A stretch of 64,000 nucleotides of DNA from Strigamia acuminata (taxonomy: Eukaryota > Arthropoda > Chilopoda > Geophilomorpha > Linotaeniidae). Shown here one piece after another: positions 34,423 through 45,900 of the stretch; within the stretch, counting starts at the first letter, position 1; each line of letters starts with the position of its first letter. Below the pieces are notes generated by a model that did not search any database, was not told where the DNA came from, and was given only the letters and a program-made list of their open reading frames with translations. The DNA lies in NCBI GenBank assembly GCA_949358305.1, contig OX442316.1:5518001-5582000 (forward strand), read 5' to 3'. The translations under genes were made by a program, and so were the position numbers.

Positions 34423-34646
34423 TTCTTTCCGCACTCAAGAAGAGCCCTGGAATCTTGGCTCCCATTGGCCTAGTCTGTTTACTCAGAACTGTATATAGTT
34501 ATAGTTGAAGTTCTACTACAAGGAAAAGTAGTTCTCTATAATGCATTTCTGGTGTTTTGGGTCTTTTTTTATTTATCACTACACAAGTGATATGGCTTGG
34601 CCAATGGGAGCCAAGATTCCAGGGTTCTTCTTGAGTGCGGAAAGAG
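34423..34646. mobile_element. MITE, 224 bp with ~50-bp inverted repeats
   Basis: The left end reads TTCTTTCCGCACTCAAGAAG and the complement of the right end CTCTTTCCGCACTCAAGAAG. The match extends about 50 bp to CTCCCATTGGCC. It is inserted in the 3' flank of copy 11, between duplicated TATA (34419-34422 and 34647-34650). Sister flanks read ACTATATGGTCAATG without it. No coding capacity. The duplication is either TATA or TA. Confidence 0.85.
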
Positions 34647-34916
34647 TATATATTGTCAATGCATCCAGCGAAGTTACCATTATTACGTTTACATGCACCG
34701 AATATTTTTAGTGGTGAATAATTCGAGTGGTGAAAAAATCAAATTGTTGTGTTCACCTGCAGAAAATAATTCGTGATTACTTTTGATTTTCGACCAATGG
34801 GGAAGTGCCGGAAGCAATGCGCATTAAAAATAATTCGAGTTCATTCGAATTAAACAACCTTCTGCGAGGGATTATTCACTACTCGAATAATCCTTGTCAT
34901 CCCTGTTTACATGACA

Positions 34917-35075
34917 GTTGGGGGGCAGCGAGGGGTGCTAAGCAGAGATGGGTGCCGGGCAGAGAGGAACGCCAGACGAGAGGGGCGCCGGGAAGAGAAA
35001 GGTGCCGGACAGAGGGGGAGCCGGGCAGAGTAATGTGCCAGGCGGAGAGGGGTGCCGGGCAAAGGAGTACGCCAA
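34917..35075. repeat. GC-rich minisatellite
   Basis: Imperfect GGTGCCGGGCAGAGAGG units. It follows the dispersed repeat at the place where other copies have TGACAGTTGTGCACAC. An open frame running through it is an artefact. Confidence 0.75.
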
Positions 35076-35119
35076 ACGCCTCCTACAAAGAGTCTTCATG
35101 AGTGTTCAAATATAAGCTG

Positions 35120-36002
35120 AACAGGTCAGGGGGCGCCACCCCTAAAGATGCATTTGTAGGTTCAAAAACCCATTTTTTGATCCAAATTTATTTTTCACAA
35201 ATATGCTTACCGGTACTTCTTTTGGAAGGGGGTGGAAGTGGGGCACCAGCATGACCAAAAGAAATGAGTGCATTAGAAGTATACTCTAAGAACGAGCCCG
35301 TAAAATTGTAAATGTATAAATGATTTTTTTTTAAATTACGACAAGGGACAAGAGGCGCCTGATTTTTTTAAGCCCAGGACGCTGAAAAGTGTTAAGACGG
35401 CCCTGGGTAAAGCCCTAGGAAAACTCGCTCACCGCCGACCGTCGCCGAATCTCGTTGACATGTCCGAGACTCGCCATCGCCGACAGAGCAAATCGCTGTC
35501 CGTGAACCATCGCCACTGACTGTAAGCCACCGAGAGCTGCTACGGAACGTACAGTCACCACCATAAAAGGAACAGCGTAATTTTCATCCGCTCACTGACG
35601 GCCATCGTGTGCACCGTTGACTTGTCCGGGCACGCAATCGTCGCCACAGCAAACCCACTTGCCGTGAACCATCGTCATTGACTGCAAGCTACCGTCGACT
35701 TGTCCAGAGCGTGCAGTCACTGCCATCGAACGAGCAGTGTACCGTACTTCCTAGCGATTCCGCCTCGCCATTTTGTGCGCAACAAACACCGATTGTTGGC
35801 ACTATTTTCATTTATTTCTCGTGAGCATTGTAGCTCACATTTCAGTTTAATCTCTTCATTTATTAGTATTAAATAATTCATTATATTTCCTAAATTATTT
35901 TGTAAAATTGTCGAATAAAATTCTTTTGTCATTTTATTTAACCAAACCTGTATTCATTTTTTTTAATACCCCTAGACCAAGGGTCGGCAATCTTTTTTTT
36001 TT
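35120..36002. other. Repeat-rich stretch with transposon remnants
   Basis: The sequence near 35395 (complement CAGGGCCGTCTTAACAC) and AGACCAAGGGTCGGCAATC near 35975 look like hAT-type terminal repeats, but partner ends were not found. From about 35480 to 35735 a GC-rich segment contains two diverged copies of a block with CCGTGAACCATCG and GACTGTAAGC/GACTGCAAGC. TACCGGTA is at 35208-35215. No receptor sequence is seen. Confidence 0.4.
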
Positions 36003-36168
36003 AACCTAATTAAACCTAACCTAACCTGACCTAAACTAACCAAACTAACTTAACCAAACTAACCTAACCAAACTAACCTAACCAAACTAACCTAACCAAA
36101 CTAACTTAACCAAACTAACCTAACCTGACCTAACCTGACCTAAACTAACCTAACCTAACTGAATCTAA
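36003..36168. repeat. Degenerate telomere-like (CCTAA)n tract
   Basis: About 165 bp of AACCTAACC-type units with AAACTAACC and GACCTAA variants, the C-strand of the arthropod telomere repeat TTAGG. It lies between type II and type III receptor units. Confidence 0.75.
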
Positions 36169-36665
36169 GCAGCTGAAACACGGCGACGCTAAAACGGGCA
36201 TCGTTAAAAGTAAGTATTTATTAAATAAATTCCCGGATCACAACACCATTTAATCTAATGTCATGAGATAAGTAATCATCATTTTCTGAAGTGCTGCCTA
36301 TCAAAATGTCACTCTTGACTGTAACATTCCTAAACAAAAGAATTTCAAAATTTGCTCAGGCTCAACAACATTTAAGTTTGAATTCGTTCAAATGTCTGGT
36401 GATATTTGACATAACGGTTCAACATTGGTGTCAAGCTAAAACGAATATACATCCCTAGACAAGCTTGACTTACTTTCAAACAATACAGCAATTATTTCTT
36501 GTGAAAGCACTAATAATTTGTATTCTCCATAAACACCCTGAAAACAAGAACTAGCAGTTCAGTGCGAGAAGAAGTTATAAACACACGGGACACAGTTCCA
36601 CAGACATTAACATTAGGGAGTGTAAGAAATATTTATTATGCACTAGCAGAAATCTAAACAAAACT

Positions 36666-37080
36666 ATGGAACTACGGAAACGGCATCAAATGGAAACTAC
36701 AGTATTTAAGTGACTACATTTTTATTCAAAACGACACCCTGTTATACCTACCGCTAAATTCGACTTACACCATCGCTAGATATACAACAAACAAAAACAC
36801 AGCATTTGTTTGCATTCCATGTGATGCCAAACCACCGCTTTATGACGTAGACCTCATGTGTATAATTGCATATGGATGTTATCAACCATTGCACTGATGC
36901 TTTCCATATATTTTGCCTACGTGTTTCCATGTGCGAGCACTGTTTACGACAAACGACCGTTTGTGTGCCATATGATGTGTTTGTTAAGCTATTACGTATT
37001 ACACTAGACCTATCTGTTACTTTTTGGTATTTGTGGTCAATATGCTTTTCTAGCAGCTTTTTTGTGAAGTCTTTGAAAGG
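36666..37080 (+). pseudogene. Mth-like GPCR, copy 12, relic (type III)
   Basis: The leader from 36420 matches type III copies 16, 18 and 20. The ATG is kept, but a small deletion (GAACTACGGAAACGG for GAACACTATGCAAACTGC) shifts the frame. A second shift occurs in TM1 (GCATATGGATG for GCATGGATA). About 40 codons spanning the TM2-TM3 region (ACGTATTACACTAGACC) are deleted, and similarity ends within TM3. The remainder, with TM4-TM7, is missing and is replaced by type II 3' flank. Confidence 0.9.
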
Positions 37081-38068
37081 CTTCATTCCATTTGTTAATA
37101 TAGAATAGAAAATATTTTAGAAAAAAAGAAAAAAAAAACTAACAGCAAAAGTAAAGATTAAACATTTGCAAGAGATAATTTCTTTTGAAGTGCAGCCCAG
37201 TGCCCATCAAAACAAACACATTTCACTGCAATAATTCTTAATCTAGATGATTCGAAAAATCAATCAATATTGCTCAACAACTTTTCAGTTTGGTATTTGT
37301 TTGAATGTCAAGTGTTATTTGGTGTAACAGTTCAAAATTGATGTCAAGTTTAAATAAATAAATATCCGTAGTCAAACAACTCAGGGCTAGACTGAGAACA
37401 AATTTAATACCGGGAAGTCTGGTTTGATCGGGCACGATGAAATGAAAAATAAATTTCAAAATTTAATTTCAATTTCAATTTCAATTTTTGCAATATTGTT
37501 TTTTCACTGCCATGTCAAGGGAAATTCCCGGTATCCTGCCCAGCTAATCCAGCCCTACGACAATTCAGCAATCATCTGTTGTGAAATTACTAATAATTTA
37601 TTTTCTCATAAACTCCCTGAAGAACAAAATTCGCATTACGGTACAGGGCGAGATAAAATAAAGAGCATAAACACACGGGATACAGTTCCACAGACGTTTC
37701 GTAATTCAAATCTGGCTTCATTAACTTGTAAGCATATGTGTATTAACAATTACGGTAAACACAATTTGTCAAGAATTTAAATACAGTAATTATAAACTGT
37801 AAGAAATAAATATCAGAGTTTGCGTCTTAATAAAGCAATTATAAATAATTAAACTTTCTAACTTGTCGTTAATATAATTATTGTTATAATAAACTTCCTT
37901 AAAACAATTTGCAGGAAAAAACAAATGTATAGAACAAAAAGACACAGCACACACTTCCAGTGACCGTTCATATACTGACATCGTTTGGGGAATGATTAAC
38001 ATTGTTATCAGAGGCAATATTGTGTATTACAACTACTCCCTGAATCCGATAGAATTGTCAACAGGATT
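37081..38068. other. Spacer between copy 12 relic and copy 13
   Basis: Type II 3' flank, a type IIb upstream module (about 37500-37780) and then the proximal type II leader. Five extra bases, CGGTA, next to a TA occur near 37637 (ATTACGGTACAGGG versus ATTACAGGG in front of copy 3) and again at the same place upstream of copy 14. Confidence 0.55.
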
Positions 38069-39179
38069 ATGGAGAAGCTTTCTGAATGCATAAAGTGGAG
38101 ACTGCACCTTTCAACTGACTACATTTTTATTCAAAATCAAACCTTGCTTTATTTACCGACAAATCAATCGTACAATATTGGCGAATATGCAACAAACAAT
38201 CAAACCGCACTTGTTTGTGTTCCACAAGATGCTCGACCACTGTTTTATGACATGGACCTAATTTACATAATTGCGTGGCTATTGTCAATCATTGCACTCA
38301 TTTTATCCATTTACTTTAAGTCGCGAAGTGTGAGTAGTGTTTACGACAAACGACCTCTTTTATGCCACATGATGTGTTTGTTATGCTTTTATGTATTTGC
38401 TCTTTCGTACAACCTAAAACCTAGTTTTATTAGAAAGATGTGCTATTTTATAGGTACTTGTTACGTGTATTCTTTCCTGGCGGCCATGTGTTGGTTGAAT
38501 GTTGTCACTTTTAATGTGTGGAGACATTTTCATCCGCAGCGGATTCTCCTTTCAACACCTCGTGCGTCAAGTTTCAAGTTTGCATTCCAATCGCTGTATG
38601 CTTGGTTGATGCCTGCTTTAGTTCTAATCATATGCAATTTGCTCGGTTTTGTAAAAGCGCCAATTGTATTTGATTCGATATGTTTTACATCTATGTACCA
38701 CAACAACGCTCAAGTGCTGTTTCTTCAAGCCAGTGAATGTTACACAGTACTAGTTAATGTTGTTTTAATAATGATAACTTTCTACAATCTGAAGTCGATG
38801 AGCTCGGGAATTGAAATTGCAAATCGGCGAATTCATTCACAAATGTAAGAATTTTTGTGATTTGGGTATTTGTGACAAGAATAATTCCAATTTATATGAT
38901 AATTTACATTTTAGGTTTCGAATGTATGTCAAGTTATTACTGGTCACTGGTGCTTGTTGGGTTTTTCAAATTTTAGAAGGGATTGCATCGCCTTATGTAC
39001 ATAACCCAGCGTACTGGTGGACTGTACCTGATGTCATCAACGGTCTGCAAGGAGTCGTATTGTTTCTTATTTATGAAATTAAAGCCAAAATACGTAAACA
39101 TTATTCTAACATAATTGGTCAGTTGAGGAGTTGGCTTTGTTTACAAACAAAACTCACAATCTCTCCTTCAGTTACATGA
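38069..39179 (+). CDS. Mth-like GPCR, copy 13 (type II)
   Basis: Exons 38069-38844 and 38915-39179 give 346 residues. Unusual residues: AAMCWLNVV in TM3 where nearly all copies have AAFCWLNVV, EGIASP for EWVTSP after TM6, and AYWWTVPDV. An in-frame 12-bp deletion removes NCNG right after TM7 (FLIY-EIKAK). The second extracellular loop (IVFDSICFTSMYHNNAQ) is shared only with the first half of the chimeric copy 17, where it appears identical; this copy was probably the donor. Confidence 0.86.
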
Positions 39180-40024
39180 ATTGAAATAATGTAATCAAAA
39201 AGAAATATACTTCGCCCTAAACATACCGGTACCTTAGTAGCTTTACTGTGAATACAGAAAACTAATATACAATAGAAAATATTGTAGAAAAATATAATAT
39301 AATAAACAAACAGTAAAAATTTAAGATTAAACATTTGCAACCATTTAATTTGATGTCAAGAGACGATAATTACTTTTGAAATGCTGCCCATCAAAACAAA
39401 CAGATTTCAGTGCAAGGTTCCTAATCTAGAGAATTTCAAAGATCAATTATTATTGCTCAACAATTTTCTAGGGAAATTCCCGGGTACCCGCCGAGCCAAT
39501 CCAGCCCCACGACAATACAGCAATCATCTGTTGTGAAATTACTAATAATTTATTTTCTCATAAACTCCCTGAAGAACAAAATTCGCATTACGGTACAGGG
39601 CGAGATGAAATAAAGAGCATAAACACACGGGATACAGTTCCACAGACGTTTCGTTTGTCATCTGGCTTCAATAACATTAACTTGTAAGCATATGTGTATT
39701 AACAATTACGGTAAGCACAATTTGTCAAGAATTTAATTACAGTAATAATAAACTGTAAGAAATAAATATCAGGGTTTGCATCTTAATAAAGCAATTATAA
39801 ATAATTAAACTTTCTAACTTCTCGTTGATATAATTATTGTTATAATAAACTTCCTTAAAACAATTTGCAGAGGAAAACAAATGTATAAAACAAAATGACA
39901 CAGCACACACTTCCAGTGACGGTTCATGTACTGACATCGTTTGGAGAATGATTAACATTGTTATCAGGGGCAATATTGTGTATTACGACTACTCCCTGAA
40001 TCCGATAGAAATATCAACTGAATT
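39180..40024. other. Spacer between receptor copies 13 and 14
   Basis: The same arrangement as in front of copy 13 (type II flank, type IIb module, proximal leader). Copies 13 and 14 therefore came from a tandem duplication of the whole unit. TACCGGTA is at 39224-39231. Confidence 0.6.
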
Positions 40025-41107
40025 ATGGAGAAATTTTCTGAATGCATCAAGTGGAGACTATACTTTTCAACTGACTACATTTTTATTGAAAACAAAACCT
40101 TGCTTTATCTACCAACAAATCAATCGTACAATGTTGACGAATATACAACAAACAATCTCACCGCACTTGTTTGTGTTCCACAAGATATTCGACCATTATT
40201 TTATGACATAGACTTGATTTACGTTACAGCATGGATAATGTCAATCATTGCAATAATTTTTGCCGTATATTTTCATTCGCGAAGTGTGAGTAATGTTTAC
40301 GACAAACGACCACTTTTATGCCACATGATGTGTTTGTTAATCCTCTATGTATGTTGGGTTGCGCACCAACTAGCACCTGGTGTTGTTAGAAAGATGTGTT
40401 ACTTTTTAGGCATTTGTTCCCAATATTCTTTCCTAGCGGCCTTTTGTTGGTTGAACGTTGTCACTTTTAATATGTGGAGACATTTTCATCCACTACGGAT
40501 TCTCCGTTCAACTCCTCGTGCGTCAAATTTCAAGTTTGCATTCCAATCACTGTACGCGTGGATGGTACCAGCTTTGAGTCTAATCATATGCAATTTGCTC
40601 ATTTTTGTAAAAATGCCAATTGTACTTGATTTAGATTCGTCATGTTATTTATCTATGTACCGCAACGACGCTCAAGTGCTATTTCTTGAAGCCAGTGAAG
40701 GTTACACAGTACTAGTTAATGTTGTTTTAGTGATTATTACTTTCTACAATTTGAAGTCAATGAGCTCGGGAATTGCAATGGCAAATCAACAAATTCATTC
40801 ACAAATGTAAGATAGGAATTTTAGTTATTTTTGACAAGAATAATTTCAAATATTTGATAATTTACTTTTCAGGCTCCGAATGTATGTCAAGTTATTACTG
40901 GTAACTGGTGTTTGTTGGGTTTTTGAACTTTTGGAGTGGGTTACTTTGCCTTATACACATAACCCAGCATACTGGAATGTACCTGAAGTTTTAAACAGTC
41001 TGCAAGGAGTCATATTGTTTCTTATTTACAATTGCAATTGTAGAACTAAAGGTGGAATAAAAAGTTTCCTATTAAGATTCAGCATTAGCAAAGGCAGTTC
41101 TCTCTAG
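40025..41107 (+). CDS. Mth-like GPCR, copy 14 with foreign C-tail (type II)
   Basis: Exons 40025-40806 and 40873-41107 give 338 residues. TM1-TM7 are complete (IAIIFAVYFHSRS, LILYVCWVAHQL, VILFLIYNCN). Directly after NCN the receptor tail is replaced by RTKGGIKSFLLRFSISKGSS, translated from the gag-derived repeat that starts at 41038. The usual basic tail (EIKAKI-KHYCN) is gone. The receptor core is intact, so it may work with altered coupling or trafficking, or be an early pseudogene. Confidence 0.75.
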
Positions 41108-41290
41108 GAGCTTGATTAGCCTTTTGGCAGAAAATAAACTGCTAAAAGAACAATCACAATTTGGAAGAGCTCAGCAACTCGTGGTAACTCCAGTATTCTA
41201 CCAAGGTTATTGGTACACTCCACACTCAAACCAGAGACAATTTAATAGAGGAGGTAATCCATCTGGCAGGGCTACAACCAACAAGCACCA
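41038..41290 (+). repeat. Retrotransposon gag fragment fused to copy 14
   Basis: It begins TAGAACTAAAGGTGGAAT inside the receptor reading frame and continues to VFYQGYWYTPHSNQRQF. It then breaks off and rejoins the type IIa upstream module (GGCCTAGTTTTTGGTGCG). Confidence 0.6.
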
Positions 41291-41426
41291 ATATGGCCTA
41301 GTTTTTGGTGCGTTGAAATTTTAAAAAATCCGTGAAGAAAACTGACATTGCTTTCCATTTTTCTAATTTGGGATATTTCTAGCAAATCGTTGTCAACCTT
41401 GACATCTTTTCAAACACCTTAGTAAA

Positions 41427-41434
41427 TACCGGTA
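41427..41434. repeat. TACCGGTA footprint in an upstream module
   Basis: AAATA-CCGGTA-ATTAAAC here corresponds to AAATA-ATTAAAC in front of copies 4, 6 and 11. The same insertion is at 42568-42575 in the duplicated segment. Confidence 0.6.
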
Positions 41435-41642
41435 ATTAAACTTTCTAGTTTGTCGTTAATATAATTACTGTTATAATAAACTTCCTTAAAACAATTTGCA
41501 GGAGAAAATAAATATATAGAACAAAAAGACACAGAACACACTTCCAGCGACGGTTCATGTACACACATCGTTTGGGGAATGATTGGGGCAATATTGTGCA
41601 TTCCGACTACTCCCTGAATCCGACAGAAATATCGACTGAATT

Positions 41643-41792
41643 ATGGAGAATTTTGCACAGTGCATCAAATGGAAACTAGACTTTTCAACTGACTACATTT
41701 TTATTCAAAACAAAACCTTGCTTTATCTACCGACAAATCGATCATACAATATTGGCGAATATACAACAAACAATCTCACTGCACTTGTTCGC
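41643..41792 (+). pseudogene. Duplicated gene start, copy 15a (type II)
   Basis: ATG and the first 50 codons (MENFAQCIKWKLDF ... TALVR) are nearly identical to the start of copy 15, then stop at a LINE fragment. It is the left half of a 423-bp duplication (41370-41792) that also includes the upstream module. One base differs from the right copy over 423 bp (TAATAAACTT versus TAATAGACTT). Confidence 0.9.
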
Positions 41793-42510
41793 TCAACAAC
41801 ATTTATTTATTTATTTATTTATTTATTTAAGATACTCTCCAGTAGAGTAAGATACAGGTTTATACAAGTGCTTGTTGGTCTAGTAAGTGTTTGCTTATAC
41901 GCTCATGAAGGTGGCGGCAGTGGAAACGACACTTCGAGGCAGCACAGTCAAAGACCGTAATGCGGAGGTCGATGGGAAGATCGTTCCAGAGCAACGTGCA
42001 TCTATGTGGGAATGTCTTGCATAGGTAGGTCGTTCGCTCCACCGTGATCTCGAACTTATGGCGGCGAGACGTCCGGGTATCCACGTCAGAGTGGTAGAAT
42101 TCCGTAATGGTATGAGCAGGATGATCAGCATTACGGAGGACGTCTGCTAAGGCGGAGAGATCATGAAGCAGGCTGAGGTTGTCCAAAGTCAGGATACCGA
42201 ACTCGTTGCACACCGGGGTGATGTGGTTATGACCGTAACGGTTGAAAGCGTTGCTGATGACCGCGTTGTACGCCTTAGCAAGAGGAAACTTGAACCGGCA
42301 GGCCGTCGAGTTCCAAATCGGCGAGGCATAGGTGATGACAGGGTAAATCTTGGATTTAATGTAACTAATCATTTCTGTACGAGACAGGACTCAGCGCAGG
42401 TGTTTCACAATGTAGGCTCACCGGGCAAGGAATAAAGTTAAATGGCGGATATGAAGGCCAAAGGTGAGATGTGGGTCGAGGATGAGTCCCAGGACTGTAA
42501 TCTGTTCGGT
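41793..42510 (-). mobile_element. 5'-truncated LINE fragment
   Basis: The minus strand encodes the end of a non-LTR reverse-transcriptase protein: VLGLILDPHLTFGLHI, two in-frame stops, then MISYIKSKIYPVITYASPIW and LLWNDLPIDLR. These match the region after the catalytic domain in Jockey/CR1-like LINEs. It ends in an (AAAT)n tail, seen as TTTATTTATTTA near 41803-41839. The element is 718 bp, 5'-truncated and dead. Both flanks carry the same 423 bp, which I interpret as an exceptionally long target-site duplication. Confidence 0.85.
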
Positions 42511-42783
42511 GGGATATTTCTAGCAAATCGTTGTCAACCTTGACATCTTTTCAAACACCTTAGTAAATACCGGTAATTAAACTTTCTAGTTTGTCGTTAA
42601 TATAATTACTGTTATAATAGACTTCCTTAAAACAATTTGCAGGAGAAAATAAATATATAGAACAAAAAGACACAGAACACACTTCCAGCGACGGTTCATG
42701 TACACACATCGTTTGGGGAATGATTGGGGCAATATTGTGCATTCCGACTACTCCCTGAATCCGACAGAAATATCGACTGAATT
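42511..42783. other. Upstream module of copy 15
   Basis: The right half of the 423-bp duplication, with the conserved element at 42534-42544 and a duplicated TACCGGTA at 42568-42575. Confidence 0.7.
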
Positions 42784-42915
42784 ATGGAGAATTTTGCACA
42801 GTGCATCAAATGGAAACTAGACTTTTCAACTGACTACATTTTTATTCAAAACAAAACCTTGCTTTATCTACCGACAAATCGATCATACAATATTGGCGAA
42901 TATACAACAAACAAT

Positions 42916-45900
42916 TGTTGGGATATTTGATGTGGAAAATCACCACTTGATGTCATTGTGCAATTAGTGTAGTTTGAGTTTTTTATATCCTGTGGTGACA
43001 CTCCTACCATATATGGAGTGAACATCCTTCCTGTGTTTTTTCCCCACTCTTTCACTTGATGTAGAACAGTGAGGTTGCTCTAACCTTGTATTAAACTTCA
43101 ACCGTTATTTCCATATTCATAACAAATGGTAGCAGAGAGGAAGGTTGAACAATCATCAGCCACACTGAATAGAAGAAAAACGGTATTGAGACTGAAAAAC
43201 AAGAAGTTTTGAGTGGATTTGAGGCGACGGTTGAGAGCAACCACGAGGCGAAAACCGAGAGTAACGACGCGCCATCTTGAAGTGCACGATACGAGACGAC
43301 GAGAAACAGCTTTAACAAAGACTGTGAGCAACAATTCGATTCGAGGTGAATTAAACAATATTGAGATTGTGCCACAGAACCGAGACGGAAGAAAAAGCTA
43401 AACAATACGTGCAAATTGAGACGAAACCAACAAAGATGAGCGACACGGGTAATTGGAGTTTGGCTAACATTGAGCCATTAAATGATGCGAATTATTTCCT
43501 ATGGGAATCGAGAGTGGAGGGAGTCCTCAGGGCCAAGAAATTGTGGAAAGAAGTAATAGTTGGAGCCGAACCGCAGCGAGGAGTCCAAGGAGAAGCGGAT
43601 TTTGACGCAAAAGAGAAAACTTGGAACGATTGGGACGATAAAAACGCGGCGGCCCACTTCACGATGATCAGTACAATGACTGCACCACAAGTCTTGAAGT
43701 ACTCAAACACAAAAGGTGCAAAGGCACTTTGGGACCTGGTAAAAACCAACATGGCGGCAAAAACCCAAGAGTTACAAATGAGAAGTGCCTGCGAGTTGAC
43801 ACAGCTGAAGATGAACAGCAAGGAAGATGTAGACACCTACATAAACAGAGCCGAAGCGATAATTAACCGCTGTGCGAAACTTGGCAAACCAATTGACGAC
43901 TATGAGAGCAAGTTTTATGTGACAAAAGGCTTACGACGAGAATTTGACGCGAATGTGCGCGCAATTGAAGTACAGGCGAATTTAGACATGTCAAAAATTC
44001 GTGACATACTAAAAATGGAGGAAGGACGAATTTCAGCCCGAAAAGAAGACAAAAATGCGACAACAAATGAAACCGCACTCAAGACACGTGAGAGGGGGCA
44101 GAAACCAAAGCGCACATGCTTCAACTGTGGCCGCGGAGGGCACATGGCACGAGAATGCTACAGTGAGGCAAAATGTTACAACTGCCAGGAGTTTGGTCAC
44201 TTATCGAAAGATTGTTCGAAACCGAAACGAGAATTTAAAAGTGGCGACTCAAGAGGACGTGGTCGAGGCAGAGGCAATCAGCGAGGTCGCGGCAGAGGAA
44301 AAAGCGAAATAGCAATGATGGCGTACGAGGAAAAGCCTGAATTCACACTCATGACGTACGAAATGGATGAAAACACCAATGATGAAGAGACGAATGAAGA
44401 ACCAAATGATGAAAGCGATTGGGTGTTAGACTCCGGAGCGACAAGCCACATGACGGCGCTGGATGCAAAACATTTCGACACATTCGATGAGGATGAAAAG
44501 AATATCGGAATGGCGAAAAAAGGAAAAAGCATGAAATCGATTGGAATGGGCGAGATTGTGCTCGAACACGACGGGAAAAATTCCAGATTGAAGAAAGTAC
44601 TATGCGTACCGCAAATTGGAAGCAATTTGTTGTCAGTATCGAAAATTGTCGATAATGGACTAAAAGTCACATTCTCCAAAACGAGCGCAATAATTGACGA
44701 TGAGAATGGAGAAGAAGTTATGACAGTGCCAAGAAAAGGAGACATGTTTGTGTTGAAGGCAAACATAAAAGAAAATGAGAAGTCTTATAAAGCGGAGGAA
44801 AAAGACAACAATTGGCACGTGAGATTGGGACACTTAAACTACAACACACTGCGAGAGATGAAAAACGAAGAACTTGCATATGGCATAGAAATTAGCAGCA
44901 AAGGTGGCGCCGTGTGTGAACCATGCATCGCGGGAAAGATGAAAAAGTCGTCGCACAAATCGGTAACAGACCGACAGTCGTCCAGCATCATGGAGTTGTG
45001 GCACATTGATTTAATTGGACCAATTGGGCCCGAATCTCGAGGAGGTGCAAACTATGTAATGACTGTAGTGGACGATTGGAGTAGGATGCTAATGATTAAG
45101 ACATTAAATGCAAAAAGCGACGCGAAGGAGAAGTTAACAGAACTTATCATTGGGATGGAAAGACAGACCGACAAGAAGCTGAAAAAATTAAGGAGCGACA
45201 ATGGCGGCGAGTTCTTGTCCAAAAGCATGAAGGAATGGACGACAAAGAGGGGCATAGAACACCAGCTGACCACAGCATTTAATCCGGCCAGCAACGGCGT
45301 TGCAGAACGCGCGAACCGGACAATACTTGAGATGTTGAGAGCAATGTTAAAAGATTGCAAACTGCCAAAGACGTTTTGGGCGGAGTGTGCATCGACAGTG
45401 GCGCACATCCGCAACCGGTGCAAATCGTCAGTTCATGGACGCACACCATTTGAGATATGGTTTGGCAGGAAACCAAATTTGAAGTATTTGAGAAGATTTG
45501 GATGTATAGCATATGTGCTAATTAAGGACCACAAACGAAAGAAATTGGATCCCAAAGCGGAGAAAGCAGTATTCATTGGATACTCAAACACAAGAAAAGC
45601 GTACCGAATTTATCATCCAGAAAACGATTCGATAAGCGAAGAAATTGATGTAAAATTTGACGAGAGTAAAACGGGCGCAGATTTGTTGAATGGAGAAATC
45701 AAAGATGGTGAAGAGATTGAAACAGTCAAAATCGATCTGAATTGCGAAGAAAATGAAGACGAATCAGACGATGCCGAGGAAGAAGAGCAAAACGAGATAA
45801 ATGAAGAAGAAAATGAAGCCAATGAATCAGAAGATAACACGGAAGAAAACGACACTGAGGTCGAACGTGACGAACCACCACGGAGGGGACGACCAGCAGG

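Noticed and set aside
35128-35415. A complete hAT transposon between CAGGGGGCGCC and CCCTG
   Set aside because: The two ends match only over a few bases and I found no 8-bp duplication; left as an unspecified repeat region.
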